Source: DASYXZ01 sp035946625 (GTDB lineage Bacteria > Acidobacteriota > Terriglobia > UBA7540). Taken from it: a DNA stretch of 64,000 nt. The stretch covers positions 1 through 64,000 of the forward strand of contig DASYZE010000092.1 in assembly GCA_035946625.1 (NCBI GenBank), read 5' to 3'. This document shows, piece by piece, positions 50,678 to 59,586 of the stretch; positions within the stretch are counted from its first letter, which is position 1; every line of letters begins with the position of its first letter. The notes under the pieces are model-generated. The model searched no databases and was not told the origin of the DNA. It was given only the letters and a program-made list of their open reading frames with translations. The translations under genes were made by a program, and so were the position numbers.

Positions 50678-53617
50678 TTATTTATTTATTCCTACTAGCA
50701 CAAACGGCGCCCAGAAATACGGCTGGCTGAGCCGGCCGTGGGAGCCGACCATAGCCAATTGCGCCTGGCGCAGGGCCGCCGCTTCGTTTGCCTTTTGCAA
50801 GTCGCGGTAAAAGTTTTGCATGAACTGTAAAGTTGACCGGTCGTTTACTTCCCACAGGCTTGCCATCACCGACGAGCTGCCTGCATAGAGAAAGGCGCGC
50901 GTGAGCCCCACGATATCGTCGCCCGCCGGGTAATCGGAAAAGTAGCCGCTGCCCAGGGCGGTCTCACAGGCGCTCAGAGTAACCAGCCGGGCGTGAAGGC
51001 GCAGGCGCAGAATTTCGTGAACTTCCAGGCGGCCATCATCGTGCTTCTCCGGCTCCAACTCCACTCCGGAAAACATGGGGTTGAGGCGGTCGAAAAAGCC
51101 GTGGGCAGCCAGGTGAATGATCCTGTAACCATCGGCCTGCCGTCGAAAGGCGCTCTTGGTGGCCCCTTGACCCACCAAGACCAGACTATGATTCGGATAA
51201 AGGCTGCCCACGCTGCGAGCCTCCTGAGGGGTAAAGCGCAAACGCGAGCTACTCGGGGCCAGGGCAAGTAAATTTCCTTTGGGGTCCTGAGCGTCCTTGG
51301 CGAGGACGAGGGCACTTGCCGCCGGCAAATAATCCACCACGTAATCCTGGACGAGAAAGTGCAGGCCCTTGGGACCAGGTTGGGGCAGGGCGGCGAAGGG
51401 GAGGTAGTGCAGAACTCCATTGGGCACCACCATGATTTGGGTGATGCCAGATAACCATCCCGCTTTCATTATCGGCTGGATCAGCAGGCTGTCCAGGTTT
51501 TGGCCCGGCTTGATCCAATCGCGGTAGCTTTCCCGGGCAATCAGCGCCCGAAAGAGCTCGACTTTGGTTTGCAAATCTGCCGCCCGCACCGGGACGGTTT
51601 GGGCGTGCAGTTCATTTCGGGTAAGGACGAAAACGGACAGGGCGTCTTCGCCGACGATGTACTCAATGAGGGCGGTATGGCCGTCGAGTTGGGCCTGGAT
51701 TTCTTCCGTGGGCGGCACGGCCAGCGAGTGGGCGGCGGCGTATTCGGGCCGGGTGCTGCGCAAGTCATCCAGAAGTGATTGGTATTCCCGTTCGGCGGCG
51801 GTAAGGTCGGTTGAGAACGTCTTCACCTTCTCGCTTCTTTTTTCAGGCAGAGACTTGGATTCCTCCTCTTCGATGGCGCGCTGCAGGTGGCGGATACGCT
51901 CCCGCAGGTCGGCTTCGGCGCGACTTGACGCCGGCGCCTGGTTGCGGTCCAGCAGATCGAGGTAGCTGCGGGCGCGCAGCTTTTCCGAGAATTGGAAGGC
52001 TTGGCCGGTCTTGCCCATCTTCAAAAGCAGGTGGACCACCGCCACATAAACCTGGTATCTATCATTGATATATCCGGCTTGGAACCGTTCCTCGCGAAGC
52101 TGGTCGCGCACGCCTTCGATAATCCCCACCGCCTGCTGGTAGGCGGCGAGAGCCTTATCATTTTGACCCAGGCTTTCAAGCGCCTGGCCCTTGCCGTAGG
52201 CGAGCTGCCACTCCATTTCCACGTTGCCCGCCGGGTGAGCGATATCGATGCCGGCGGAATAGTTTTCAATTGCTTTTGAGTTGTCTCGTTGCTTCCGGGC
52301 AATTTCCCCCAGGGCGAACTGCGCCTGCGCCTCAGTCAGTGCCGCGCCGGTTTGACGAGCGATTTCAAGCGCCTGCTGGGCCTTCGGCAGTGCCTCATCG
52401 AATTGGCCCTGGTCGCGAAGTGTCAAAGCCAGGGCCACCAGGCTGGAGGCCATGGCGCCGCGGTCGTCGGCCTCCTTGGCGCGCGCCCCGGCTTCCTGAT
52501 ACAGGGCGGCGGCCTGCTCGTAGCGCTGGCGGCGCCATTCGAGGTCGCCCAAGGCCATCAAAATGTTGGTGACGCCGCGCGCATGCCCGGTGACGCGGGC
52601 CAGTTCCAGCGCGCGGCGGAAATCTTTTTCCGCGGAAGCGATGTCACCCAGTTGCTCGTGCAGATTCCCTTCATCTTCCAAAGCTTCAATCAATGGTTGC
52701 TTCAATCCCGCGCTTTCATAAATGGCAAGTGCCTGGCGATATTCTTCGCGCGCCAAATCGTATTTGCCCAGGCTGAGGTAAGCCGACCCTTCGTCTTTGT
52801 GCCAATCCGCCTCGTCCTTTTGCGCTCCGGTTTCGCGCGCCAGAACCAAGGCGCGATCGTAGGTGTGAAGGGCTTCATCAAGCTGCCCCAACCCGGTCTG
52901 GCACAGAGCGATGTTGCCAAGGTCCTCGCTTTCTTTACCCTTCAATTTTAGCCGCTCGTCAATTTCGAGCGCCTGTTGGTAGTAGGGAATGGCCTCGCTA
53001 TTTCGCCCCAGCAATTGATACCACCCGCCCAGGTTGCCGAGCGCGTCGCTCTCGCCACTTTCAAAATGGATCGCGTGCAGGATTTCGATGGCCTGCTGGT
53101 GGTAATCGAGCGCGCGCGTGAACTCGCCCAGGTCGTCATAGACGAGGCCCAGATTGTTCAGAACGCTTCCTTCCAGTTTCTGGTCTTTGCCTTCACGGGC
53201 GATTTGCAGGCTTTGATTGAAGTGATCGATGGCTTTCGGATAGTCCGACTGGTTCCAATATACTAATCCAATATTACTAAGCGTCTTACCGATTTCCAGG
53301 CGGTCGCCCAACTCCTGCTTGATGGCGAGCGCGCGCTGAAGGTAATCCAGCGCTTTGGTGTAGTCACCCAAATCCTCGTAGGCATTGCCGATGGCGTTGA
53401 GCGTCTGAGCCTCGCCGTGGCGGTCGTGTTGGGCGCGATAAAGAGCGAGGGCGCGGTCAAATTCGGGCAGGGCCGCGCGCGGATCACCCTGGTCGGACGT
53501 CTGCCGCGCGTGCGCCAGAATGTCGTCCGCAGTTTGCGTCTGGGCGCGCAAGGGTGCGGGAGCGAGGCTCAGGAGGCATGCCAGCGCCAGAGAAATGCCT
53601 GCAAAACGAATGGTCAC
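50678..53617 (-). CDS. Exported TPR-CHAT protein (caspase-like peptidase fold)
   Basis: 979 residues from GTG 53617 with AAGGG upstream. Signal peptide FAGISLALACLLSLAPAPLRAQ. Residues ~35-480 hold about ten tetratricopeptide repeats (e.g. AQTLNAIGNAYEDLGDYTKALDYLQRAL), then a coiled region, then the CHAT domain (~640-979). The catalytic dyad is visible: His in YRIIHLAAHGFFDR (~839) and Cys in LVTLSACETALGSGYF (~884). CHAT domains are clan CD peptidase relatives, as in separase and TPR-CHAT/Csx29. TPRs usually recognise the activator or substrate. Export places this one with the secreted proteins of the cluster, which might be substrates (inference). Confidence 0.92.
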   Translation of the reverse strand: MTIRFAGISLALACLLSLAPAPLRAQTQTADDILAHARQTSDQGDPRAALPEFDRALALYRAQHDRHGEAQTLNAIGNAYEDLGDYTKALDYLQRALAIKQELGDRLEIGKTLSNIGLVYWNQSDYPKAIDHFNQSLQIAREGKDQKLEGSVLNNLGLVYDDLGEFTRALDYHQQAIEILHAIHFESGESDALGNLGGWYQLLGRNSEAIPYYQQALEIDERLKLKGKESEDLGNIALCQTGLGQLDEALHTYDRALVLARETGAQKDEADWHKDEGSAYLSLGKYDLAREEYRQALAIYESAGLKQPLIEALEDEGNLHEQLGDIASAEKDFRRALELARVTGHARGVTNILMALGDLEWRRQRYEQAAALYQEAGARAKEADDRGAMASSLVALALTLRDQGQFDEALPKAQQALEIARQTGAALTEAQAQFALGEIARKQRDNSKAIENYSAGIDIAHPAGNVEMEWQLAYGKGQALESLGQNDKALAAYQQAVGIIEGVRDQLREERFQAGYINDRYQVYVAVVHLLLKMGKTGQAFQFSEKLRARSYLDLLDRNQAPASSRAEADLRERIRHLQRAIEEEESKSLPEKRSEKVKTFSTDLTAAEREYQSLLDDLRSTRPEYAAAHSLAVPPTEEIQAQLDGHTALIEYIVGEDALSVFVLTRNELHAQTVPVRAADLQTKVELFRALIARESYRDWIKPGQNLDSLLIQPIMKAGWLSGITQIMVVPNGVLHYLPFAALPQPGPKGLHFLVQDYVVDYLPAASALVLAKDAQDPKGNLLALAPSSSRLRFTPQEARSVGSLYPNHSLVLVGQGATKSAFRRQADGYRIIHLAAHGFFDRLNPMFSGVELEPEKHDDGRLEVHEILRLRLHARLVTLSACETALGSGYFSDYPAGDDIVGLTRAFLYAGSSSVMASLWEVNDRSTLQFMQNFYRDLQKANEAAALRQAQLAMVGSHGRLSQPYFWAPFVLVGINK

Positions 53618-53639
53618 GATTTGCCCTTCAAAAACAAAA

Positions 53640-54416
53640 TCATTGATTTCCCACAGTGAACGCCATCGGGGCGGATTGCACCGACTTGCCCTCCGTCAGA
53701 TAGGCTCGGATGGTGACAAAGTACTTCTGGCCTGCCTTAAGGCTCACAGCGCGGGGAAGTTGAATCGAAGCCTCCGTTGTTCTTTTTTTCCAGACCTGAT
53801 CGCCTTCCGGAGTCAGCACCATCACTTCATAGTCCATTGCCCCCGAAACGGGCTGCCAGCGAATCTCGATTCCACCTGCCAGCGTCCCGTTCCCGCCCAA
53901 GCTGCTAACCACCGTGGGCGCGAACACGGACTTCTGGCTTCCGCGGATTGCAGGATGCCGCTGAACACGGGCCGCCGGCACCGCCTGGGTTGGAGTTTGC
54001 GCCGGACGGATGACAGGATTCTGGATGGGCGTAACTGGAGTGACAGTCGTGGATTGCCGGAGCGAGATGACTGTGACCACCGCCAGGCAAGCGACTGCGG
54101 TGGCAGCGGCAATCTTGCCCCAAACCCAGACCGTGCTTCCTTCGGGCTTGGCTTTCGCCAGCCTTTTGGCGCGCAAGAGCAGTGCATCCGGGACCGATTC
54201 CTGCAATTCGGAATTCCGCGAACGGACCACAAAGGTCACCTGGTCCAGGCAGTCATCGCAATCGGCCAGATGAGCTTCCATGCGTTCTTTTTCCCGTCCC
54301 GCGTATTGATGATCCGCGTAGGCGGCGATTTGCGATTCATCCAGGCAGCCCCAAGGCCGCTGGTCAAACTTGGTCATCCGGAATTTGAAAAATTGGATCA
54401 AATTATTCTTGTCCAT
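53640..54416 (-). CDS. Anti-sigma-like membrane protein with zinc finger and C-terminal Ig/Fn3-like domain
   Basis: ATG 54416 (MDKNNLIQFFKF); 258 residues. N-terminal zinc-finger pattern IAAYADHQYAGREKERMEAHLADCDDCLDQV (HxxxCxxC, the anti-sigma ZAS/zf-HC2 type). Membrane helix at ~97-115 (AAATAVACLAVVTVISL). After a Pro/Thr linker the outer domain (IEIRWQPVSGAMDYEVMVLTPEGDQVWKK, AGQKYFVTIRAYLTEGK) is Fn3/Ig-like. Directly downstream of the sigma gene, as usual for cognate pairs; it would hold the sigma factor at the membrane until an external signal arrives. Motif copy 3 lies 46 bases upstream. Confidence 0.87.
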   Translation of the reverse strand: MDKNNLIQFFKFRMTKFDQRPWGCLDESQIAAYADHQYAGREKERMEAHLADCDDCLDQVTFVVRSRNSELQESVPDALLLRAKRLAKAKPEGSTVWVWGKIAAATAVACLAVVTVISLRQSTTVTPVTPIQNPVIRPAQTPTQAVPAARVQRHPAIRGSQKSVFAPTVVSSLGGNGTLAGGIEIRWQPVSGAMDYEVMVLTPEGDQVWKKRTTEASIQLPRAVSLKAGQKYFVTIRAYLTEGKSVQSAPMAFTVGNQ

Positions 54417-54462
54417 GGGCGTCAATCCCTTCGTCGAAATCGCTTTTCCGTTCCTACCCTCA

Positions 54463-54491
54463 TTACACGGACACGGATCAGGTTTTTCCGC
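54463..54491 (-). promoter_or_regulatory. Promoter-like 29-base motif, copy 3
   Basis: Minus strand: GCGGAAAA, variable bases, then TCCGTGTCCGTGTAA. It overlaps the last codons and TGA of the sigma gene and lies 46 bases before the anti-sigma gene. Unlike copies 1 and 2 it has no CHAT-derived surroundings, so its conservation is independent evidence of function. Confidence 0.68.
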
Positions 54492-55305
54492 GTCCGGTGG
54501 TCGAGTCGGCCATAAACTTGCGCAATTTTTCGATCACCTCGCGCTGACGCCGGTCAACGGTTTGCGCGTCTTTCAGGCCCAGGAGGGAGGCAGTTTCCTG
54601 TAAAGTCAGCCCGCGTTCAAAGCGCAGCTTGATTAAGAGTCGCTCGGGTTTTGAGAGATGGCGCAGCGCCTGCTCCAGCGCACCTCGCTGTTCATTCATC
54701 ACCAGCACGGATTCGGCGCTCGGCGCCGGGTCAACCAACTCCGGCGCGGACTCCCTCGGGTCACCTTCTGGATCGATCTCCAAAGGCAGGGAAGTGCGGC
54801 GCCGGGCCCCCGCCAGCCAGGTTTGCCTTTCCGTGAGGGCGCTCCGGACTCGTTCCACACCGGCTTCAAGTTCGGCCAGGGTGAGCTGGGGATGGCGGGG
54901 GAGGAGGAAGCTGAGGCTCTCGTCCTGCGTAAGGCCTTGCTCGAAAATGCACCGAAAAATATCCTGGTCGAGTGTTTCCATTCTGGCGATGGATTTGAAT
55001 ACACGATGGCGTCCGTACTCCTGCCGGTGCCAGTCCCGGCAAAGGTTATGAACCACCACGCGCAGCCAGGTGGAGAATCGCGCCGCGCCGCCGGGCTTGA
55101 AGGAGCGCAGGCGCCGGAAATTCTTCTCGCACAACTTCTCGCACACAAACAGAAAACAGTCTGCGACGGGATCGTGGTCACGCTCGAAGTGCTTGACGGT
55201 CTGAAGGATGAGGGGCGAGTACGCACCCAAAAACTCGGACCACGCCGGCTCGAATTCCTTCGAGGCGAGTCGTTCGAGAATGCCGGCGGCTTGGGATTCT
55301 TCCAT
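54478..55305 (-). CDS. RNA polymerase sigma-70 family factor (ECF-like)
   Basis: 275 residues from ATG 55305. Region 2: FLGAYSPLILQTVKHFERD, DCFLFVCEKLCEKNFRRLRSF and RFSTWLRVVVHNLCRDWHR (the usual F.tWL..i..N...D). Region 4: LRHLSKPERLLIKLRFERGLTLQETASLLGL (helix-turn-helix), then DRRQREVIEKLRKFM. A ~100-residue linker between the two regions makes it longer than a standard ECF factor. First gene of the minus-strand cluster and, with the anti-sigma-like protein, its likely regulator. Confidence 0.9.
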   Translation of the reverse strand: MEESQAAGILERLASKEFEPAWSEFLGAYSPLILQTVKHFERDHDPVADCFLFVCEKLCEKNFRRLRSFKPGGAARFSTWLRVVVHNLCRDWHRQEYGRHRVFKSIARMETLDQDIFRCIFEQGLTQDESLSFLLPRHPQLTLAELEAGVERVRSALTERQTWLAGARRRTSLPLEIDPEGDPRESAPELVDPAPSAESVLVMNEQRGALEQALRHLSKPERLLIKLRFERGLTLQETASLLGLKDAQTVDRRQREVIEKLRKFMADSTTGRGKT

Positions 55306-55423
55306 CACTGCGCCTGGACTGCTTTGCTCTTCAATGAATACCCAGGGAACTTACGCACAGGTTAACGTCGGGCCGCGAAAAGCGCAAGGTTTCTAAGAAC
55401 CGGGATGGCGCCGTTTGAAGTTT

Positions 55424-55490
55424 GTGGCGGCGGTCTCTGACCGCCGACCTTGGTTGATTGGCAGTTTCGGTGGTCAGAGACCGCCGCTAC
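55424..55490. repeat. Palindromic element, copy of the family at 13647
   Basis: GTGGCGGCGGTCTCTGACC (55424-55442) and GGTCAGAGACCGCCGCTAC (55472-55490) are inverted to each other and each contains an inner palindrome. Lies in the gap between the divergent sigma and MFS genes. Confidence 0.75.
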
Positions 55491-55592
55491 AGCAAACCGC
55501 ACCACGGCCAAGAATCTCCTTGTCTTCTCGCAGTGAAAATCGTTAGTTTACAATTTGTCTTTTGAGTGCATCGTTCGACGGCGAATGAATTT

Positions 55593-56846
55593 ATGCCAGG
55601 AATCGAGTCATCAGCCAGTGCCCGGGAAGCGAGTGGTCCCAATCCAAAGGGGAGCGGTTACGCCGTTGCTGCCGGGATTCTAGGCTGGACCCTGGACGCT
55701 TTCGATTTTTTTGTTGTGGTATTCCTGGTGGATATCCTGGCCGGGCACTTCGCGGTCAGCAAGAGCCAGATTGTTTTGACCCTCGGCGCCACTCTCGCCA
55801 TGCGGCCGGTGGGCGCATTGCTCTTTGGAATGTTGGCGGACCGATTCGGCCGGCGCCGGCCGCTGATGGCGGTGGTGCTCTATTTCTCGCTAATCGAAAT
55901 ATTGAGCGGCCTGGCGCTGAATTTCCCCATGTTCTTTGCCTTGCGCGCGCTCTATGGCATCGGCATGGGAGGCTTCTGGGGCGTGGGCGCGTCGCTTACG
56001 CTGGAGAGCGCGCCCACCAAGTGGCGCGGCTTTCTTTCGGGCCTGTTGCAAGGCGGATACCCGCTTGGTTATCTGCTCGCCGCCGTGGCCGCCCGCTCGA
56101 TACTCCCGGTGTGGGGTTGGCGGGCCATGTTTTGGGCCGGAGTGCTTCCCGCCCTGGTCACTCTGTTTGTGGCTTACAAAGCTCCCGAGTCCGAAGCCTG
56201 GAAGCAGCACCTGGTGCCGAGCCTGACGGGCATCTTGAAAATTGTTTGGGCCCATCGCCAAAGTTTTATCTATTTGGTGCTGACGATCACTCTGATGATT
56301 GGCCTCTCGCATGGGACGCAGGACCTCTATCCCGATTTCCTGAAAACTATGCACCATATTTCGCCCAACGCGATTGCATATCTGGCCATGATTTATAACG
56401 TCGGCGCTATTCTGGGCACAATTTCCGTGGGCCATATTTCGGAACGCCTGGGTCGCCGCTGGAGTATCATGGCCTCGCTCGCGCTCTGCCTGCTGGTGAT
56501 TCCCGCCTGGGCGTTCGGCCCATCGCTCGCGGTGTTGACCGCGGGAGCTTTCCTGATGCAGGTGGGGGTGCAGGGCGCCTGGGGAGTGATACCCGCTCAT
56601 CTCAACGAGCTCTCTCCGGACGCGGTGCGCAGTTTGTTTCCCGGATTTGTCTATCAACTGGGAGTGCTGTTCGGTTCGCAGACCGATACTATTGAATACG
56701 CATTGCGCGACCGGGTTGGTTATCGATGGGCGCTGACGAGTTTTGAGGGTTTCACGATTCTCGCGCTGATGATCGTCTTCGCCCTGGGCCCGGAAAGAAA
56801 GGGCAAGAGCTTTCTTCGTGAACCGGTGGCGGCAGACGCGGTTTAA
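55593..56846 (+). CDS. MFS transporter (metabolite:H+ symporter type)
   Basis: About 417 residues; ATG 55593 is used, though a GTG at 55566 is possible and neither has a clear ribosome site. Twelve hydrophobic segments. Signature loops: DAFDFFVVVFLVDILAGHF in helix 1, LFGMLADRFGRRRPLM between helices 2 and 3, ALRALYGIGMGGFWGVGASL in helix 4, and HISERLGRRWSIMA between 8 and 9. This pattern fits the MHS/sialate-aromatic acid-proton symporter branch. Possible cargo: an organic acid, given the dehydrogenase at 57698. Confidence 0.88.
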   Translation: MPGIESSASAREASGPNPKGSGYAVAAGILGWTLDAFDFFVVVFLVDILAGHFAVSKSQIVLTLGATLAMRPVGALLFGMLADRFGRRRPLMAVVLYFSLIEILSGLALNFPMFFALRALYGIGMGGFWGVGASLTLESAPTKWRGFLSGLLQGGYPLGYLLAAVAARSILPVWGWRAMFWAGVLPALVTLFVAYKAPESEAWKQHLVPSLTGILKIVWAHRQSFIYLVLTITLMIGLSHGTQDLYPDFLKTMHHISPNAIAYLAMIYNVGAILGTISVGHISERLGRRWSIMASLALCLLVIPAWAFGPSLAVLTAGAFLMQVGVQGAWGVIPAHLNELSPDAVRSLFPGFVYQLGVLFGSQTDTIEYALRDRVGYRWALTSFEGFTILALMIVFALGPERKGKSFLREPVAADAV

Positions 56847-57002
56847 AGGCAATCCGATGCCGTCCTTTGGCTTTGAAACAGCCCATCGGAACTTGCCGCT
56901 GCTTGATTGCGGGCGGATGGATTGGGCCGATTTCCAGGCCGCGAGCATCCCATGTCTTGTCGATTGCCGGAGGCCGGGCGCCGGGACCGCGCCATCATTC
57001 AC

Positions 57003-57518
57003 TCAAAGTTTCCCGGCCACCCACGCGGCGAGACCCTGGAGCTGTTTTTCAGCTTTCGCGGTGTCCGTCCCCACCGGGTCGAGATTGAGGTAATAACGCA
57101 CCTTGCCTTTTTGGACATGGATGGCGTGACGGCCGTCAAGATAGGCGGCGTCCCACGGACCCTTCACCGCCGTGTTGGGCTGAAAGTATGCGGCCAACCT
57201 CTCAAAGGTCTCCTTGGCAACGGCGGGTGAGTTTTCCACGTAGACTCGGAGGAGGAGCTTACGCGATGGCCCCTTGGCGGTGTGATATGTGCAATCTGTT
57301 CCCCAGGGGCTGCCCGGGAATGCTGAGGGAGCCTTGGTCTTGGTGGCCGAACCAAAAGGTTGCTCCAAATCCTTGGCCAACTGCGCGGCCGGCAACATCA
57401 TACATGGGTCAGAGGGAGGATCATTTGCCGGCAGGGCGTCAGGGTTGAAAAATACGGCGATCGCCAAAAACATTGCGATGATCAGAGGACGAGGGCGCAA
57501 AATTTTCAAATGATTCAT
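57003..57518 (-). CDS. Small secreted hypothetical protein
   Basis: ATG 57518 preceded by AAGGAG. 171 residues. Signal peptide (PLIIAMFLAIAVFFNPDALPA). Mature: DPCMMLPAAQLAKDLEQPFG, SPWGTDCTYHT, YLDGRHAIHVQKGKVRYYLNL. The arrangement DPC-(K/A)-LLPxAEVA...F(G)...C.Y resembles DUF3558-like or other small lipocalin-like proteins. Two Cys could pair. Function unknown. Confidence 0.75.
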   Translation of the reverse strand: MNHLKILRPRPLIIAMFLAIAVFFNPDALPANDPPSDPCMMLPAAQLAKDLEQPFGSATKTKAPSAFPGSPWGTDCTYHTAKGPSRKLLLRVYVENSPAVAKETFERLAAYFQPNTAVKGPWDAAYLDGRHAIHVQKGKVRYYLNLDPVGTDTAKAEKQLQGLAAWVAGKL

Positions 57519-57697
57519 CGTCAACTCCTTGTGTGGGATTTCCTTTGGAACCCCGGTATCGGTGGTTCATTTTCCACCGATCCAGAGGATACTCCTTACC
57601 GGAACCCGAGGCAACCGAGAGTGGAGTTTGCAATCCAGATTGGAAATGTGGGTTAGATTATTCGCACCGACGTGTGAAAATATGAAGGGAGGATGTG

Positions 57698-58783
57698 GTG
57701 ACTCTGTCCAAACCCAGGAAGTATTCAATTGCGGTGATTCCCGGTGACGGCATTGGCCGCGAGGTGGTTCCCGCCGCAGTTGAAGTGCTTCAGCGATTGG
57801 GCGAAAGGTTCGGGCTTGGTTTTGGTTTTCGCCATTACGATTGGGGCTCCGACTATTATTTTGAGCATGGCACCATGATGCCCGCAGACGGGCTTGACCA
57901 GCTTTGCAGCTCGGACGCCATTTTACTGGGCGCCATAGGGCATCCAAAAATTCAAGATAACATCACGCTGAATGGATTGTTGCTCCCGATTCGCCGGGCG
58001 TTTGACCAATTTGTGAACGTCCGGCCCGCGATCCTCTTTCCCGGCGTCAAGTCTCCGCTCGCCAGCGTCCAGCCCGGCGGCATTGACATGGTGGTGGTGC
58101 GCGAAAATACCGAAGGCGAATACGCCCAGGTGGGCGGCTTTGTGCACCACTTCGACCCCAAAGAAGTGGCCGTGCAGACTTCGGTCTTCACTCGCCAGGG
58201 AGTGGAGAGGGTGATCCGGTTCGCCTTTGAGTTGGCCGTAAAGCGCGACGGAAAAAAGCGAGTGGCTTCCATTACCAAGTCCAACGCGCAGGCGTTTGGC
58301 ATGGTGTTGTGGGACCGCGTTTTTGAAGAGATGAAAAACGAATTTCCGCAAATCGAAACCGAATCGCTGCTGGTGGACGCCGCCACGATTCATTTTCTCA
58401 AACGCCCGGAAAGCTTTGACGTGGTGGTGGCCTCCAACTTGTTTGGCGATATCCTCAGCGATCTTTCCGCCGCCATCACCGGCAGCATTGGCCTGGCGCC
58501 GAGCGCCAATCTCGACCCGCTGCGCCGCTTTCCCTCCATGTTCGAGCCCGTACACGGCTCGGCGCCGGACATTGCGGGCCAGGGCAAAGCGAATCCCCTG
58601 GCCACGTTTTTTTCCGCCGCCATGATGCTGGAACATTTAGGAGCGGAAGAGGCCGCTGGCGCGCTCGATGGCGCCGTGCGGAGTTTGCTCCGCGAAGGGA
58701 AGGTACGTACGCCGGACCTAGGCGGCTCGAACAGCACTCAGGAAGTGACCGCCGCGATCATCGAAGCGGTCGTTCATGGGTAG
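57698..58783 (+). CDS. D-malate / tartrate dehydrogenase-like decarboxylating enzyme
   Basis: GTG 57698, five bases after AAGGGAGG. 361 residues. YSIAVIPGDGIGREVVPAAVEVLQ opens the beta-decarboxylating dehydrogenase fold. WGSDYYFEHGTMMPADGLDQL, NVRPAILFPGVKSPLA, VVVRENTEGEYAQVGG, NLFGDILSDLSAAITGSIGLAPSANL and FEPVHGSAPDIAGQGKANPLA fit the tartrate dehydrogenase/D-malate dehydrogenase branch rather than LeuB: no leu genes nearby and the W-G-S-D-Y-Y motif. NAD- and metal-dependent, making pyruvate from D-malate. Substrate specificity is not certain. Confidence 0.85.
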   Translation: MTLSKPRKYSIAVIPGDGIGREVVPAAVEVLQRLGERFGLGFGFRHYDWGSDYYFEHGTMMPADGLDQLCSSDAILLGAIGHPKIQDNITLNGLLLPIRRAFDQFVNVRPAILFPGVKSPLASVQPGGIDMVVVRENTEGEYAQVGGFVHHFDPKEVAVQTSVFTRQGVERVIRFAFELAVKRDGKKRVASITKSNAQAFGMVLWDRVFEEMKNEFPQIETESLLVDAATIHFLKRPESFDVVVASNLFGDILSDLSAAITGSIGLAPSANLDPLRRFPSMFEPVHGSAPDIAGQGKANPLATFFSAAMMLEHLGAEEAAGALDGAVRSLLREGKVRTPDLGGSNSTQEVTAAIIEAVVHG

Positions 58784-58789
58784 CACGAC

Positions 58790-59473
58790 TCAAGTCGTCA
58801 CGCCGGATGCGGGGAACAAATCGCCAGGCGGACTTTCCGGACATTTTTTGCATACGACCTTAAAGCCCCGTCGGACAACGCCGTGCTCGGCGCAGAGCAT
58901 CCTCCCACAGCGCTCGCAGCGGAAATGAGCACGAGCCTTGCACTCGCCGCAGCGATGGTGCCAAGGCAGCACTGCGTAGCCCATAATCAGCCGATCAAAG
59001 TCGGGGGAGATTATTTCCAGCGGAGTGCGGTGGTAACGAAGATAAATCCAAACCGTCATGGAGAGAATAAACAGGATGGCGGCGATTTGAAATACGCCTT
59101 GCACCATCCAGATCGGGAAATGGTTTCCCAGGTTGGTGACGGAATCATTGAAGGGCTCCCAAACGCGCATGGGCCAGGCCACCGTGAAGTAATCTTCCAC
59201 CACGTGCATGCCGAAGGCAAACACGACCAGGAACCAGACCACTGGCCGCTTCCAGAAAAAAATTCCGGCCAGGGGAATCACGGCCAATGTTGAGCCCAGG
59301 TTGTGAAACAGCATGTGATGATAGCGGTAGTAAGCGTCGCCGCCGCCGAACATGGCGAGGCCGTCAAGATCGGGTCCAGCTCCCGCCAGCGCGATGGCCG
59401 CGCGCTCCCTTCGGCTGGTTTGCATCCAATGCGCGAACCACCATCCGTATTGCAAATGAGCGACCGGGCTCAA
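58790..59473 (-). CDS. Membrane protein (YdjM/metal-dependent hydrolase-like) fused to a Cys-rich zinc ribbon
   Basis: TTG 59473 is preferred: AAGGAGG lies five bases upstream and the reading begins LSPVAHLQYGWWFAHWM. N-terminal ~170 residues with several membrane helices, LAGAGPDLDGLAMFGG, YRYHHMLFHNLGSTLAV and FGMHVVEDYF: the Asp/His pattern of the DUF457/YdjM inner-membrane hydrolase-like family. The C-terminal ~60 residues hold eight Cys/His in HRCGECKARAHFRCERCGRM and LCAEHG...VCKKC, a B-box- or ribbon-like zinc module. This fusion is unusual. Convergent with the dehydrogenase gene, six bases apart. Confidence 0.78.
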   Translation of the reverse strand: MSPVAHLQYGWWFAHWMQTSRRERAAIALAGAGPDLDGLAMFGGGDAYYRYHHMLFHNLGSTLAVIPLAGIFFWKRPVVWFLVVFAFGMHVVEDYFTVAWPMRVWEPFNDSVTNLGNHFPIWMVQGVFQIAAILFILSMTVWIYLRYHRTPLEIISPDFDRLIMGYAVLPWHHRCGECKARAHFRCERCGRMLCAEHGVVRRGFKVVCKKCPESPPGDLFPASGVTT

Positions 59474-59586
59474 CTCTACCTCCTTCACGTTGACGCTCCG
59501 CCGATGATCACCGATAATCACGGACGTTGTGGAACTTCGTGCCTCGTTTCAAAGATGTGGTTTCGTATCGGCGTTGACTCGGTGGA

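Noticed and set aside
50678..53617. TPR-CHAT protein as part of a type III-E CRISPR (Csx29-like) system
   Set aside because: It has a signal peptide and there are no cas genes or array; the shared architecture alone does not make it Csx29.
55890..57002. 370-residue open frame on the minus strand
   Set aside because: Antisense of the MFS transporter gene; Arg/His/Gln-rich without motifs.
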